Origin: Candidatus Woesearchaeota archaeon | Lineage (GTDB): Archaea; Nanobdellota; Nanobdellia; Woesearchaeales; ARS49 | Assembly: GCA_023261345.1 (NCBI GenBank) | Contig: JAHFPE010000006.1 | Span: forward strand, 1 to 13,784 | Direction: 5' to 3' | Length of the DNA: 13,784 nucleotides | Part shown: in pieces, positions 1 through 5,961 of the stretch | How positions within the stretch are numbered: the stretch's first letter is position 1 | Layout: every line of letters begins with the position of its first letter | Translations under genes and position numbers: made by a program | Notes under the pieces: model-generated | The model's input: only the letters and a program-made list of their open reading frames with translations | Database searches by the model: none | Told to the model about the DNA's origin: nothing

Positions 1-74
1 AAAGAGCGGAGGATGGACCTCACATAAATACTTTTCGGTAGTAGAACGTATGTACTGGAGAGAACAGATACAAT

Positions 75-138
75 AAAAATAATATAATAAAAATAGAAGA
101 TAGCGACCAAAAGAAGGGGAAAGGGAAAACTAAGGGGG
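75..138 (+). promoter_or_regulatory. Leader and candidate promoter of ftsZ
   Basis: The 147 bases before ftsZ carry no gene that I can support. An A/T-rich block at 75-92 contains a TATA-like AATATAATAA (81-90), which would give a leader of a few tens of bases. A purine-rich stretch follows, ending in GGGGGAC at 134-140, 9 nt before the ATG. This is a plausible Shine-Dalgarno-like site and differs from most other genes here, which look leaderless. Another TATA-like stretch (CATAAATA, 23-30) is possible. The transcription start is not determined. Confidence 0.4.
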
Positions 139-147
139 ACTGAAAAA

Positions 148-1224
148 ATGGAATTTTTTATGGAAAAAGCAAAACAAATGAGCGCAATGAGTGCTGAAGA
201 AAAGGAACTACAAGTAGGACAATGCAACATCAAAGTCATCGGTAGTGGCGGAGCAGGCAACAACATGGTAACTTGGCTCTACAAACGAGGTATCAAAGGA
301 GCAGAAATACTCGCTTGCAACACAGATCAACAACATCTCAAAATCTCAGAAGCAGACAAGAAGTTTATTATCGGAAAAGAAATCACGCGAGGACTTGGTT
401 GCGGAGGATTTCCGGCAAAAGGAGCTGAAGCAGCGCAAGAAAGCATGAACGAACTCAAAACATACTTGAAAGGATCAGACATGGTATTTGTCTGCGCGGG
501 AATGGGAGGAGGAACAGGAACAGGAAGCGCACCAGTCATTGCACAAATTGCACGAGACACAGGCGCAATCGTAATTGGCGTTGTTACAATGCCTTTTAGC
601 ATAGAACGCGCACGAGTAGACAAAGCAGAATACGGACTTGACCAGTTACGCAAAGGTTCAGACACAGTTATTGTGATAGATAACAACCGACTTGTACAAA
701 TTGCAGGAAACCTGCCAATACAACAAGCATTTGCTGTTGCAAACGAACTCATCTCAACAATGATTCGCGGAATTGTAGAAACAATCTCAATGCCAAGCCT
801 TGTAAACCTAGACTTTGCAGACGTAAAAGCAATCATGACAAACGGTGGAGTTGCAGCAATTGGAGTTGGCTCATCAGACACAACAGACAGAGTCACTGAA
901 GCAGTCAGAGGAGCATTACAAAACCCTCTACTTGACATCAATTACGAAGGAGCAACAGGCGCACTCATTCACGTCTCAGGCGGACCTGACATGACACTTG
1001 ACGAGATCAACAAAATAGGAGAACTCGTCACAGAAACACTCGATGAAGATGCAAACGTCATCTGGGGCGCAAGAGTTAGCGAGGAAATGAAAGGCAAAAT
1101 CATGGTGATGACAATTATCACTGGCGTAAAAAGCACAGCGATACTTGGCAAAACAACACCCGCACTCGCTGCGCAAAAAGCACGCCACATGACTGATGAG
1201 CTAGGAATAGAACTCGTTCATTAA
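148..1224 (+). CDS. ftsZ: Cell division protein FtsZ, archaeal FtsZ2-like
   Basis: Tubulin-family GTPase that polymerises into the division ring on the inner side of the membrane. The 358-residue protein has a glycine-rich nucleotide loop (GSGGAGNN, about 32-39), the tubulin signature GGGTGTGSAP (120-129) and the T7 synergy loop NLDFAD (220-225), whose acidic residues complete the GTPase site of the next subunit. The stretch ERARVDKAEYGL (153-164) followed by a DNNRL motif resembles archaeal FtsZ2 more than FtsZ1; this assignment is from memory of the families. Only about 30 residues follow the conserved ITGV (325-328), so a long disordered tail with a conserved end peptide is not evident. 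The first ATG has a Shine-Dalgarno-like GGGGG upstream; a second in-frame ATG lies four codons in. The family is certain, the subgroup likely. Confidence 0.96.
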   Translation: MEFFMEKAKQMSAMSAEEKELQVGQCNIKVIGSGGAGNNMVTWLYKRGIKGAEILACNTDQQHLKISEADKKFIIGKEITRGLGCGGFPAKGAEAAQESMNELKTYLKGSDMVFVCAGMGGGTGTGSAPVIAQIARDTGAIVIGVVTMPFSIERARVDKAEYGLDQLRKGSDTVIVIDNNRLVQIAGNLPIQQAFAVANELISTMIRGIVETISMPSLVNLDFADVKAIMTNGGVAAIGVGSSDTTDRVTEAVRGALQNPLLDINYEGATGALIHVSGGPDMTLDEINKIGELVTETLDEDANVIWGARVSEEMKGKIMVMTIITGVKSTAILGKTTPALAAQKARHMTDELGIELVH

Positions 1225-1243
1225 AAATCCCCTTTGGTCAAAA

Positions 1244-1344
1244 CGGCGCGGGAAACCGCACAAGTTCTGTGCCTTCAGTACCACCCCCAAATTGACATTG
1301 AAGGCACCTGCCCTCCCGCAAGGGAGTGGCTTTTTTTATTTTTT
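1244..1344 (+). ncRNA. Hairpin cluster after ftsZ, possible structured RNA or 3' UTR
   Basis: This 100-nt GC-richer segment holds several exact hairpins. GCGG-GAAA-CCGC (1248-1259) has a GNRA loop. GCACA-AGTTC-TGTGC lies at 1258-1272. GTGCCTTCA (1269-1277) pairs perfectly with TGAAGGCAC (1299-1307). A final GC-rich hairpin with GCAA loop is followed by T's. Neighbouring stems share bases, so they cannot all form at once. It may be the ftsZ 3' UTR, a leader for the downstream GNAT gene, or a separate small RNA. I do not recognise a known family. Confidence 0.45.
1310..1337 (+). terminator. GC-rich hairpin plus T-run after ftsZ
   Basis: GCCCTCCC (1310-1317) pairs with GGGAG-T-GGC (1322-1330) around a GCAA loop, leaving T1327 bulged. 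Seven T's (1331-1337) and then six more T's after one A follow directly. Archaeal terminators mainly need the T-run; the hairpin resembles a bacterial intrinsic terminator. It would end ftsZ transcription before the GNAT promoter. Confidence 0.65.
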
Positions 1345-1432
1345 AAGATTTCGCAGTTCACTGCGGCGCACAGCGGAATCTTGAACTAGGACTATTACTC
1401 GTACACCAATCATGATATTCCCTGAGTGAACG
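1345..1432 (+). repeat. Structured intergenic repeat, copy 1
   Basis: An 88-nt element whose second copy lies at 7395-7481. A 10-bp stem (1345-1354 with 1373-1382, one T.G wobble) encloses a core nearly identical in both copies (1354-1375, two mismatches in 22). A divergent middle ends in the shared blocks ATATTCCCT and GTGAACG. Within the core, CGCAG-TTCA-CTGCG (1352-1365) can form an alternative hairpin. The element begins just after the T-run and ends two bases before the TATA box of the GNAT gene. Function unknown. Confidence 0.7.
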
Positions 1433-1433
1433 C

Positions 1434-1440
1434 TTTTAAA
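1434..1440 (+). promoter_or_regulatory. TATA box of the GNAT gene
   Basis: TTTTAAA is centred 26 nt before the ATG at 1463, the spacing expected for a leaderless archaeal transcript. Confidence 0.6.
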
Positions 1441-1462
1441 CAGCCATTCTCTTGAGTAAACA

Positions 1463-1972
1463 ATGCGCTCACTACAAATTGAAATACTCAGAACAGAACG
1501 TTCAGACGAATATCTCAGAAAATACTCTCCTGCAGATGCACCAACAATTTTCAGTCTTATCAATGCTAATCGCGAACACCTCTCATTGAATGGAGATGAC
1601 ACTGCACGAAAATATCCGACACTCGACGCGGTTCTCGCAAGCATTGTCAAGCCAGTAAATCCGCACAAACTTAGAATGGGAATCTGGGTAGTTCAAACAC
1701 TTGTTGGAGGAATTAACCTCACGCCAATTGATGAAGAAACCGCAGAAATTGGATACTGGCTTGGCGCAGAACATGAAAGAAAAGGATATATGACCTGTGC
1801 AGTACGGGCATTAACGCAACACGCAATTGAAGTTGGATTTACAGAAGTATGTGGAAAGGTTAAATCCACAAATGAACGATCAATAAGTGTTCTAGAAAGG
1901 GCAGGATACGAAGAACGCAACGCAAATGGTTTTCTAGATAAAGAAAGAGTGTTTTGGTTTGAAGAAGTTTAA
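1463..1972 (+). CDS. GNAT-family N-acetyltransferase, RimJ/RimL-like
   Basis: Predicted acetyl-CoA-dependent N-acetyltransferase of 169 residues, the usual length for the RimJ/RimL (Acetyltransf_3) group. That group acetylates ribosomal-protein N-termini or small molecules; the substrate here cannot be told. The acetyl-CoA loop appears as ERKGYMTCAV (105-114), preceded by the strand AEIGYWL (94-100). The motif TNERSISVLERAGY (136-149) is the typical helix and strand that close the fold. A TATA box 26 nt upstream supports this ATG and leaderless transcription. The last bases of the gene (from 1952) recur at 2581-2601 beyond hicBA, so the locus once held, or received, another GNAT 3' end. Confidence 0.88.
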   Translation: MRSLQIEILRTERSDEYLRKYSPADAPTIFSLINANREHLSLNGDDTARKYPTLDAVLASIVKPVNPHKLRMGIWVVQTLVGGINLTPIDEETAEIGYWLGAEHERKGYMTCAVRALTQHAIEVGFTEVCGKVKSTNERSISVLERAGYEERNANGFLDKERVFWFEEV

Positions 1973-1982
1973 CTGTGAATAG
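1952..1982 (+). repeat. Direct repeat A flanking hicBA (3' end of GNAT gene)
   Basis: Twenty-one bases covering the codons for FWFEEV and the stop (1952-1972) are repeated exactly at 2581-2601. The match continues as CTGTgAATAG with one inserted T and one mismatch in the other copy. Confidence 0.85.
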
Positions 1983-2003
1983 TGCTTTCTTCCAAATATT
2001 GTC

Positions 2004-2239
2004 TTACAAGAAGATCATCAATTCTTCTCGTGAAATACCCGCTTGGCGAAGAATACTCAGAAGAGTGCCTGGTGGAAGTTCCTTACTTCCATGCTCTGGC
2101 ACTGTGACAAGCCATTTTTTTCCTTCTTCATCGTTACGAATTAATTGCACATGAGATCCTGCCTGATTCCCCACACAGAAACTATCCTTTGAAGAACTTT
2201 GATAACTTCTTTACCAGTAAGAATAGGTAGTTTTGGCAT
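2004..2239 (-). pseudogene. hicA: hicA toxin, broken by a one-base frameshift
   Basis: HicA is a small dsRBD-fold mRNA interferase. The reverse strand starts MPKLPILTGKEVIKVLQ in one frame and continues in another as DSFCVGNQAGSHVQL, then KKWLVTVPEHGS and a C-terminus with LPPGTLLSILRQAGIS, all typical of HicA. The catalytic histidine is the H of GSH. The frame change falls at the AAA run read from 2188-2190. Adding one A there restores CAA-AAG-GAT and a normal 78-residue protein. As written, the first frame stops after 32 codons. The span of 236 nt is one short of a multiple of three. Its ATG directly follows the hicB stop (TAAATG). It is either a true inactivating deletion or a homopolymer error in the assembly. 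Confidence 0.85.
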
Positions 2240-2518
2240 TTACGCGGGAAGAGAAACAGTTAGAGCTGATGAAAATGAAATAGGATTCAGGTGTTGCTTC
2301 TTTTGTTGTTCTTTAGATATTCCCAACCGCTCAAAAATGTCATCAAGTAATCCTTCTTCTCTCGCAACAGAAAGATGACTTTCAACTGCTTCCTGTAAAT
2401 TCACCCTTGCTTCCTCAATAGAATCACCTCTACTCGCAACATCCAACTCATGACAGACTGAAGAATATCCCCCGTGCGATTCCTTTGTCACAATACATGT
2501 AAGTATAATATCTTGCAT
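2240..2518 (-). CDS. hicB: HicB-family antitoxin
   Basis: Predicted antitoxin of 92 residues that binds and masks HicA. The N-terminal half has the partial RNase H-like HicB pattern: a beta strand (IILTCIVTKE), GGYSSVCHELDVASRG, then the helix SIEEARVNLQEAVESHL. The C-terminal 35 residues, with a Q/K-rich stretch, show no clear ribbon-helix-helix or HTH. Autoregulation through its own DNA-binding domain is therefore not evident. Gene order is antitoxin first, then hicA with no gap. A TATA box 26 nt upstream fits a leaderless hicBA transcript. The antitoxin is intact while hicA is frameshifted. Confidence 0.88.
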   Translation of the reverse strand: MQDIILTCIVTKESHGGYSSVCHELDVASRGDSIEEARVNLQEAVESHLSVAREEGLLDDIFERLGISKEQQKKQHLNPISFSSALTVSLPA

Positions 2519-2540
2519 AATAACGACAAAGACAACTCAA

Positions 2541-2548
2541 CTTATAAG
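2541..2548 (-). promoter_or_regulatory. TATA box of hicBA
   Basis: CTTATAAG is centred about 26 nt upstream of the hicB ATG (2518) on the reverse strand and flanked by an A/T-rich run. This fits a leaderless start. Confidence 0.6.
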
Positions 2549-2559
2549 CTTTTTTGTAA

Positions 2560-2612
2560 TTAGGACGTGGAAAAGCGTTTTTTTGGTTTGAAGAAGTTTA
2601 ATCTGTCAATAG
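2560..2612 (+). pseudogene. Relic of a GNAT gene 3' end (direct repeat B)
   Basis: From about 2563 the plus strand reads LGRGKAFFWFEEV and then stop, with a stop codon just before the L. The last six codons and stop equal the end of the GNAT gene at 1463-1972 base for base (2581-2601), while the preceding codons differ. This looks like the tail of a paralogous or duplicated GNAT gene whose body is gone. hicBA lies between the two copies. Confidence 0.55.
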
Positions 2613-2644
2613 ACAATAGTTTCTACTAGTAATGGAAATGGCTG

Positions 2645-3076
2645 TTAGAAAAGTAATTCTTTTATCTTTCTTTTCAGATCACTATTCGAGGTGCCTTTAT
2701 CTTGATAGTCAGCCCCTCTCTTTCGCCACTCTTCCTCTACATTTTCTACTGATTTAAATAATTCAGGATTTATCAAACAGGTAGGTGTACCCCTTGAACC
2801 AACTGTTACTTGCGAACCACCTGATCTTCCGAGAGCACGTCCAACATAGCCTTCGTTCTTGAGAGAATCGTACACTTCATAACCAACTTCACTACTCACA
2901 TCAAGTCTTGTGTCACAGATGATTAATTTTACACTTTTAGCAGATCCACGATAAATATCAAGAGCTTCAGCTCCGTTACCTGCATACAACGGAGTCGCGC
3001 CTAATTCAGCAACTATGTAACCCACATCATCCCTTACTAAAGGATCATCATCAATAATAAGTACATTTATCGCCAT
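2645..3076 (-). CDS. Stand-alone response-regulator receiver domain protein
   Basis: A single CheY-like receiver domain of 143 residues without an output domain. The acidic cluster DDD (9-11) and the aspartate of LIICDTRLD (D55, expected phosphoacceptor) are present. A lysine in GADYQDKG (K127) sits where the conserved receiver lysine is expected. Between helix 3 and that lysine is an unusual stretch (about 80-112, GRSGGSQVTVGSRGT...) in place of the usual hydrophobic strand ending in Ser/Thr. The start is set at MAINVLIIDDD because a TATA box (3102-3107) lies 28 nt upstream; the frame is open further but has no receiver-like sequence there. No histidine kinase is in the window. The gene diverges from the membrane protein gene that follows. 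Confidence 0.82.
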   Translation of the reverse strand: MAINVLIIDDDPLVRDDVGYIVAELGATPLYAGNGAEALDIYRGSAKSVKLIICDTRLDVSSEVGYEVYDSLKNEGYVGRALGRSGGSQVTVGSRGTPTCLINPELFKSVENVEEEWRKRGADYQDKGTSNSDLKRKIKELLF

Positions 3077-3101
3077 GAAAATAAAAAAGAACACACTACC
3101 A

Positions 3102-3136
3102 TTTAAACGTTGCTTCAAAAAATTAAATAAACGTTG
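3102..3136. promoter_or_regulatory. Divergent promoter region with two AAACGTTG boxes
   Basis: The gap between the receiver gene and the membrane protein gene holds a TATA box for each direction. TTTAAA (3102-3107) serves the receiver gene, 28 nt from its ATG. ATTAAATAA (3122-3130) may serve the plus-strand gene, about 33 nt from the TTG at 3160. AAACGTTG occurs twice, at 3105-3112 and 3129-3136, each containing the palindrome AACGTT. The spacing is 24 nt, a little over two helical turns, which would suit a shared regulator. Confidence 0.45.
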
Positions 3137-3159
3137 AATTTCGTTATTCCACAACCTTT

Positions 3160-5547
3160 TTGAGCAATAGCCTAAAACCATCCGAGATGCGTAAGTGGAG
3201 AAAACGGCTCGCACTTTGTACAGCTGTGGCAGCAATTGCGGGACTACCGTATGCGTACCATCTCCCTGCGCTAGCCAATAGAGAAGAAACGCAGTTTTCA
3301 ATAATTGGTACTGATGCAGCACAAAGACAAAATGCGCATATTTCGCTACATTCTAAAATCGCGTTCGAGCGCCTAACTGAAATAAAAACCCAGAATCCTA
3401 CTTTAGAAATACAAGAAAGCCCTGATCGCAAACGAGTTGCATCGTACATGACAGAAAGAAATGGAAACTTTGTATTTTATATTATGGATACATTCGGGCT
3501 TGAAGAGAAAAAAATCCAAACTCCAGTTGGTTCGCGACCGATTCTTCCACTATGGATTGACAGAGAAAACATATTATTTGCGATTAGCAAATACAGAATT
3601 ATTCGATCCAATACAGAAGGTGATCCTCCTGTGCTTGAATCTTCATCCCTCGAAGAATTCTTTTCTATTGTTAATGTGAAAACAACGAAAGTATCAAATG
3701 TTCAAGCAGATGAATTTGTCAAAAAAAAAGAATCAAAAGAAGGCGCGCTAGCAACGTTTGGACTTGCACTACTTGTTCCGTGGCTATTGTCAAGAAAGAA
3801 ACACACCAATCTTTTGACCTGCTTTGGAAAACACCCTTACATGGCAACACTCTCTTTTGCAATTGGTGGAGCATTTCTTCGCCATGAAAGTTATCTCATG
3901 GATATACTTTCTAGAAGAACTCTACCGGAAACACTTGCACAGTACTCATTTTGGATTGTATCATCTGCAATTGCGGGAAACGCACTTTCCACGTATCTTG
4001 GTAGCAAGGAAGGTGGGCATCTCAAGAATATGTTTCATGGATTTGGCTGTTTTTTTAGCAGGCGACACCGTGAAGAAATGCGTGTATACGAACGACCATT
4101 TAAAGTAGAATCAGACAAAGGAATAAGACCATTATTAGCCCGCAATCCAACAGGATTTTTACCTGCATATCGCGCATTCAAAGCAGACTTATTACGGTTA
4201 CGTGATCTGCCAATTCTTGCAGAAATAGTAGCATTATTTTTTTTACCTATCAACTACGCTCTTTGCGCAATCTTTCCAAAAAGTTACAGTCCAAAAGAAC
4301 ATCCAGGAAGAGCAGTAGAGCTAATCCATTCAGTGTCGATGACTGGAATGTTTCACTTCTCAAATAGGGGATACAACGCGCTTTGTTTGGAACACGTACC
4401 TGCAGAATACAAAGCAGCTGGCGCCATGCTTCTTGCTGCCCTACATGAGCAACGAGCACTCCTTGAAGAATGCTTCCCTTTTCCATACGCATTGCAGAAT
4501 AGAGCACTGAATAACAACTGGACTGGAAGCGCTTCAGTATTTGGAGCACAAGCGCACACGTTATGGCACTCGGCAATACCTGAATTTTTGAGTAGGGGAA
4601 CATTTCGGCAACTTGACGTGCACAGCAAGAGTGAAGTTCTAGAAATACCTGCAGACGAATTTCTTTCTGCAACACTTAGATTTTTGAAAAGGCCTTCATC
4701 AGAAGCACCACAACTTGAAGCTGCGCTAACCAACTCACAATGGTACGAAGAAAGACTACCCTCACAAATTGTTGTCCCTGTATATTTCACACCAAACCAC
4801 GAGGGACATGCATATCTTGTCAGTTGTTATGCGGGAATTACACTTGAAGAAAAACTCGAACAAGAACCTGGAGAACAGGGAGCTAGAGTTGTTGAACAAT
4901 GCGCAGAACTCTTGTGGAACATGCGAGAACACACTCCGCCAAACAGAACAGACCCTCGCAAAAGAGGACATAGCAAACGAAGACTTGAAGAAACACTACT
5001 CAAGTATTATTCGGAACTAAAAACAGAAACTACAAGAGAACTTCTTGAAACTACAAACGTAACTGATGAGTCTCTTGCAACTTGTTCGCCAATTGCATAT
5101 CGCGATGCAACACACAGAAACTGGCTATTTGAAAAAATGCTTGATGGAACAGAAATCCTAAGAGCAAATGATTTAGAAGGAACAACAATGCTGCCTCCCA
5201 CAATTGATGATGTAAACCTGTACGAATCAGGACCTTGCCTTTCGAATGAACAAATTGAGAGTTTAGTTAGAACTGGCGCACGAAAGATGGGACGCGATGA
5301 AGTAAGATATTTGGAAGAATACATTTTTACTGCACCACAACGATGCCTTGAACTCGTAGGTTTTAGAATTCGCGACGGAGTACGCGCACGAGAAAATGGA
5401 TGTTCAGATATAAAAGAATGCAAACTTGCAAAACACAATGCAACAAGGGCAGAATTTTATGCCACGCGAGCGTATGCTGAAACACAGGATACGAGATGGA
5501 AGGCATACGTGAATGTCGCAAGAGAAATACAAGAACTTTTGAGATAA
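3160..5547 (+). CDS. Multi-pass membrane protein with C-terminal kinase/APH-like domain
   Basis: Not a family I can name. Read from TTG at 3160 it has 795 residues; ATG at 3187 (residue 10) is an alternative start. Residues 12-38 form a basic, hydrophobic signal or anchor. Residues 40-195 look exported and contain a stretch like one PD40/TolB beta-propeller blade (SPDRKRV...NGNFVFYIMD, 87-110). Hydrophobic segments follow at about 196-210, 227-245, 261-281 and 349-373. The C-terminal half resembles the protein kinase/aminoglycoside phosphotransferase fold: FLKR (K510), YEERL (E530/531), hinge YLVSCYAGITLEEKL (552-566), catalytic-loop-like YRDATHRNW (D649, N654) and a metal-site-like DLEG (671-674). 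This suggests a membrane-anchored phosphotransferase with its catalytic domain in the cytoplasm; substrate unknown. It diverges from a lone receiver gene, so a signalling link is possible but unproven. Confidence 0.72.
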   Translation: MSNSLKPSEMRKWRKRLALCTAVAAIAGLPYAYHLPALANREETQFSIIGTDAAQRQNAHISLHSKIAFERLTEIKTQNPTLEIQESPDRKRVASYMTERNGNFVFYIMDTFGLEEKKIQTPVGSRPILPLWIDRENILFAISKYRIIRSNTEGDPPVLESSSLEEFFSIVNVKTTKVSNVQADEFVKKKESKEGALATFGLALLVPWLLSRKKHTNLLTCFGKHPYMATLSFAIGGAFLRHESYLMDILSRRTLPETLAQYSFWIVSSAIAGNALSTYLGSKEGGHLKNMFHGFGCFFSRRHREEMRVYERPFKVESDKGIRPLLARNPTGFLPAYRAFKADLLRLRDLPILAEIVALFFLPINYALCAIFPKSYSPKEHPGRAVELIHSVSMTGMFHFSNRGYNALCLEHVPAEYKAAGAMLLAALHEQRALLEECFPFPYALQNRALNNNWTGSASVFGAQAHTLWHSAIPEFLSRGTFRQLDVHSKSEVLEIPADEFLSATLRFLKRPSSEAPQLEAALTNSQWYEERLPSQIVVPVYFTPNHEGHAYLVSCYAGITLEEKLEQEPGEQGARVVEQCAELLWNMREHTPPNRTDPRKRGHSKRRLEETLLKYYSELKTETTRELLETTNVTDESLATCSPIAYRDATHRNWLFEKMLDGTEILRANDLEGTTMLPPTIDDVNLYESGPCLSNEQIESLVRTGARKMGRDEVRYLEEYIFTAPQRCLELVGFRIRDGVRARENGCSDIKECKLAKHNATRAEFYATRAYAETQDTRWKAYVNVAREIQELLR

Positions 5548-5560
5548 CGAACACAAAGAA

Positions 5561-5568
5561 ATATATAA
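5561..5568 (+). promoter_or_regulatory. TATA box of the 122-residue gene
   Basis: ATATATAA is centred about 26 nt before the ATG at 5590, consistent with leaderless initiation. Confidence 0.6.
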
Positions 5569-5589
5569 CCATCATTTCACGAATGAACC

Positions 5590-5958
5590 ATGACAGATAT
5601 TGTTTCAGAAAACATATCACAATTCTTTCATAATACGCTAGGCATCGTTAATACCATAGAACAACAATGCACGCCAAAATTAACTGACAAAACAATAACT
5701 TTACAATTCTGTTACGATCAAACAGGTAGAATACTCTTTTTTGGAAGTAGAATTGCAAGACCAACAAAAAAATACGTAGGAACACTCATATTCCAAATCG
5801 ACATGAAAAAATACATACAAACAGGTCACCCGGATGTTGGCAAAGTAATTGGAACTACACTTGATGCAGATACGCCAAGAAACATCGGAAGAATTATTCA
5901 TGAATCAATACGCAACTACAATCGCACAATACCAAAAATAAACATTTCTGCTGCGTGA
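5590..5958 (+). CDS. Hypothetical protein of 122 residues
   Basis: I do not recognise this protein. It looks like a small soluble alpha/beta protein. An N-terminal helix (about 1-25) is followed by strands around ITLQFCYDQTGRILFFGS (36-53) and YVGTLIFQIDM (62-72). A C-terminal helix (about 94-112) is preceded by GTTLDADTPRNIG. No signal peptide, membrane segment or metal motif is visible. It has its own TATA box at the leaderless distance and codon use like its neighbours, so it is probably a real gene. Its stop lies 3 nt from the fibrillarin stop on the other strand. Confidence 0.7.
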   Translation: MTDIVSENISQFFHNTLGIVNTIEQQCTPKLTDKTITLQFCYDQTGRILFFGSRIARPTKKYVGTLIFQIDMKKYIQTGHPDVGKVIGTTLDADTPRNIGRIIHESIRNYNRTIPKINISAA

Positions 5959-5961
5959 ACA

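Noticed and set aside
327-941. Minus-strand open frame inside ftsZ
   Set aside because: It is a shadow of the ftsZ codons with no recognisable protein features.
3077-3322. Upstream extension of the receiver protein
   Set aside because: It overlaps the start of the divergent membrane protein gene and the TATA box, and has no receiver-like sequence.
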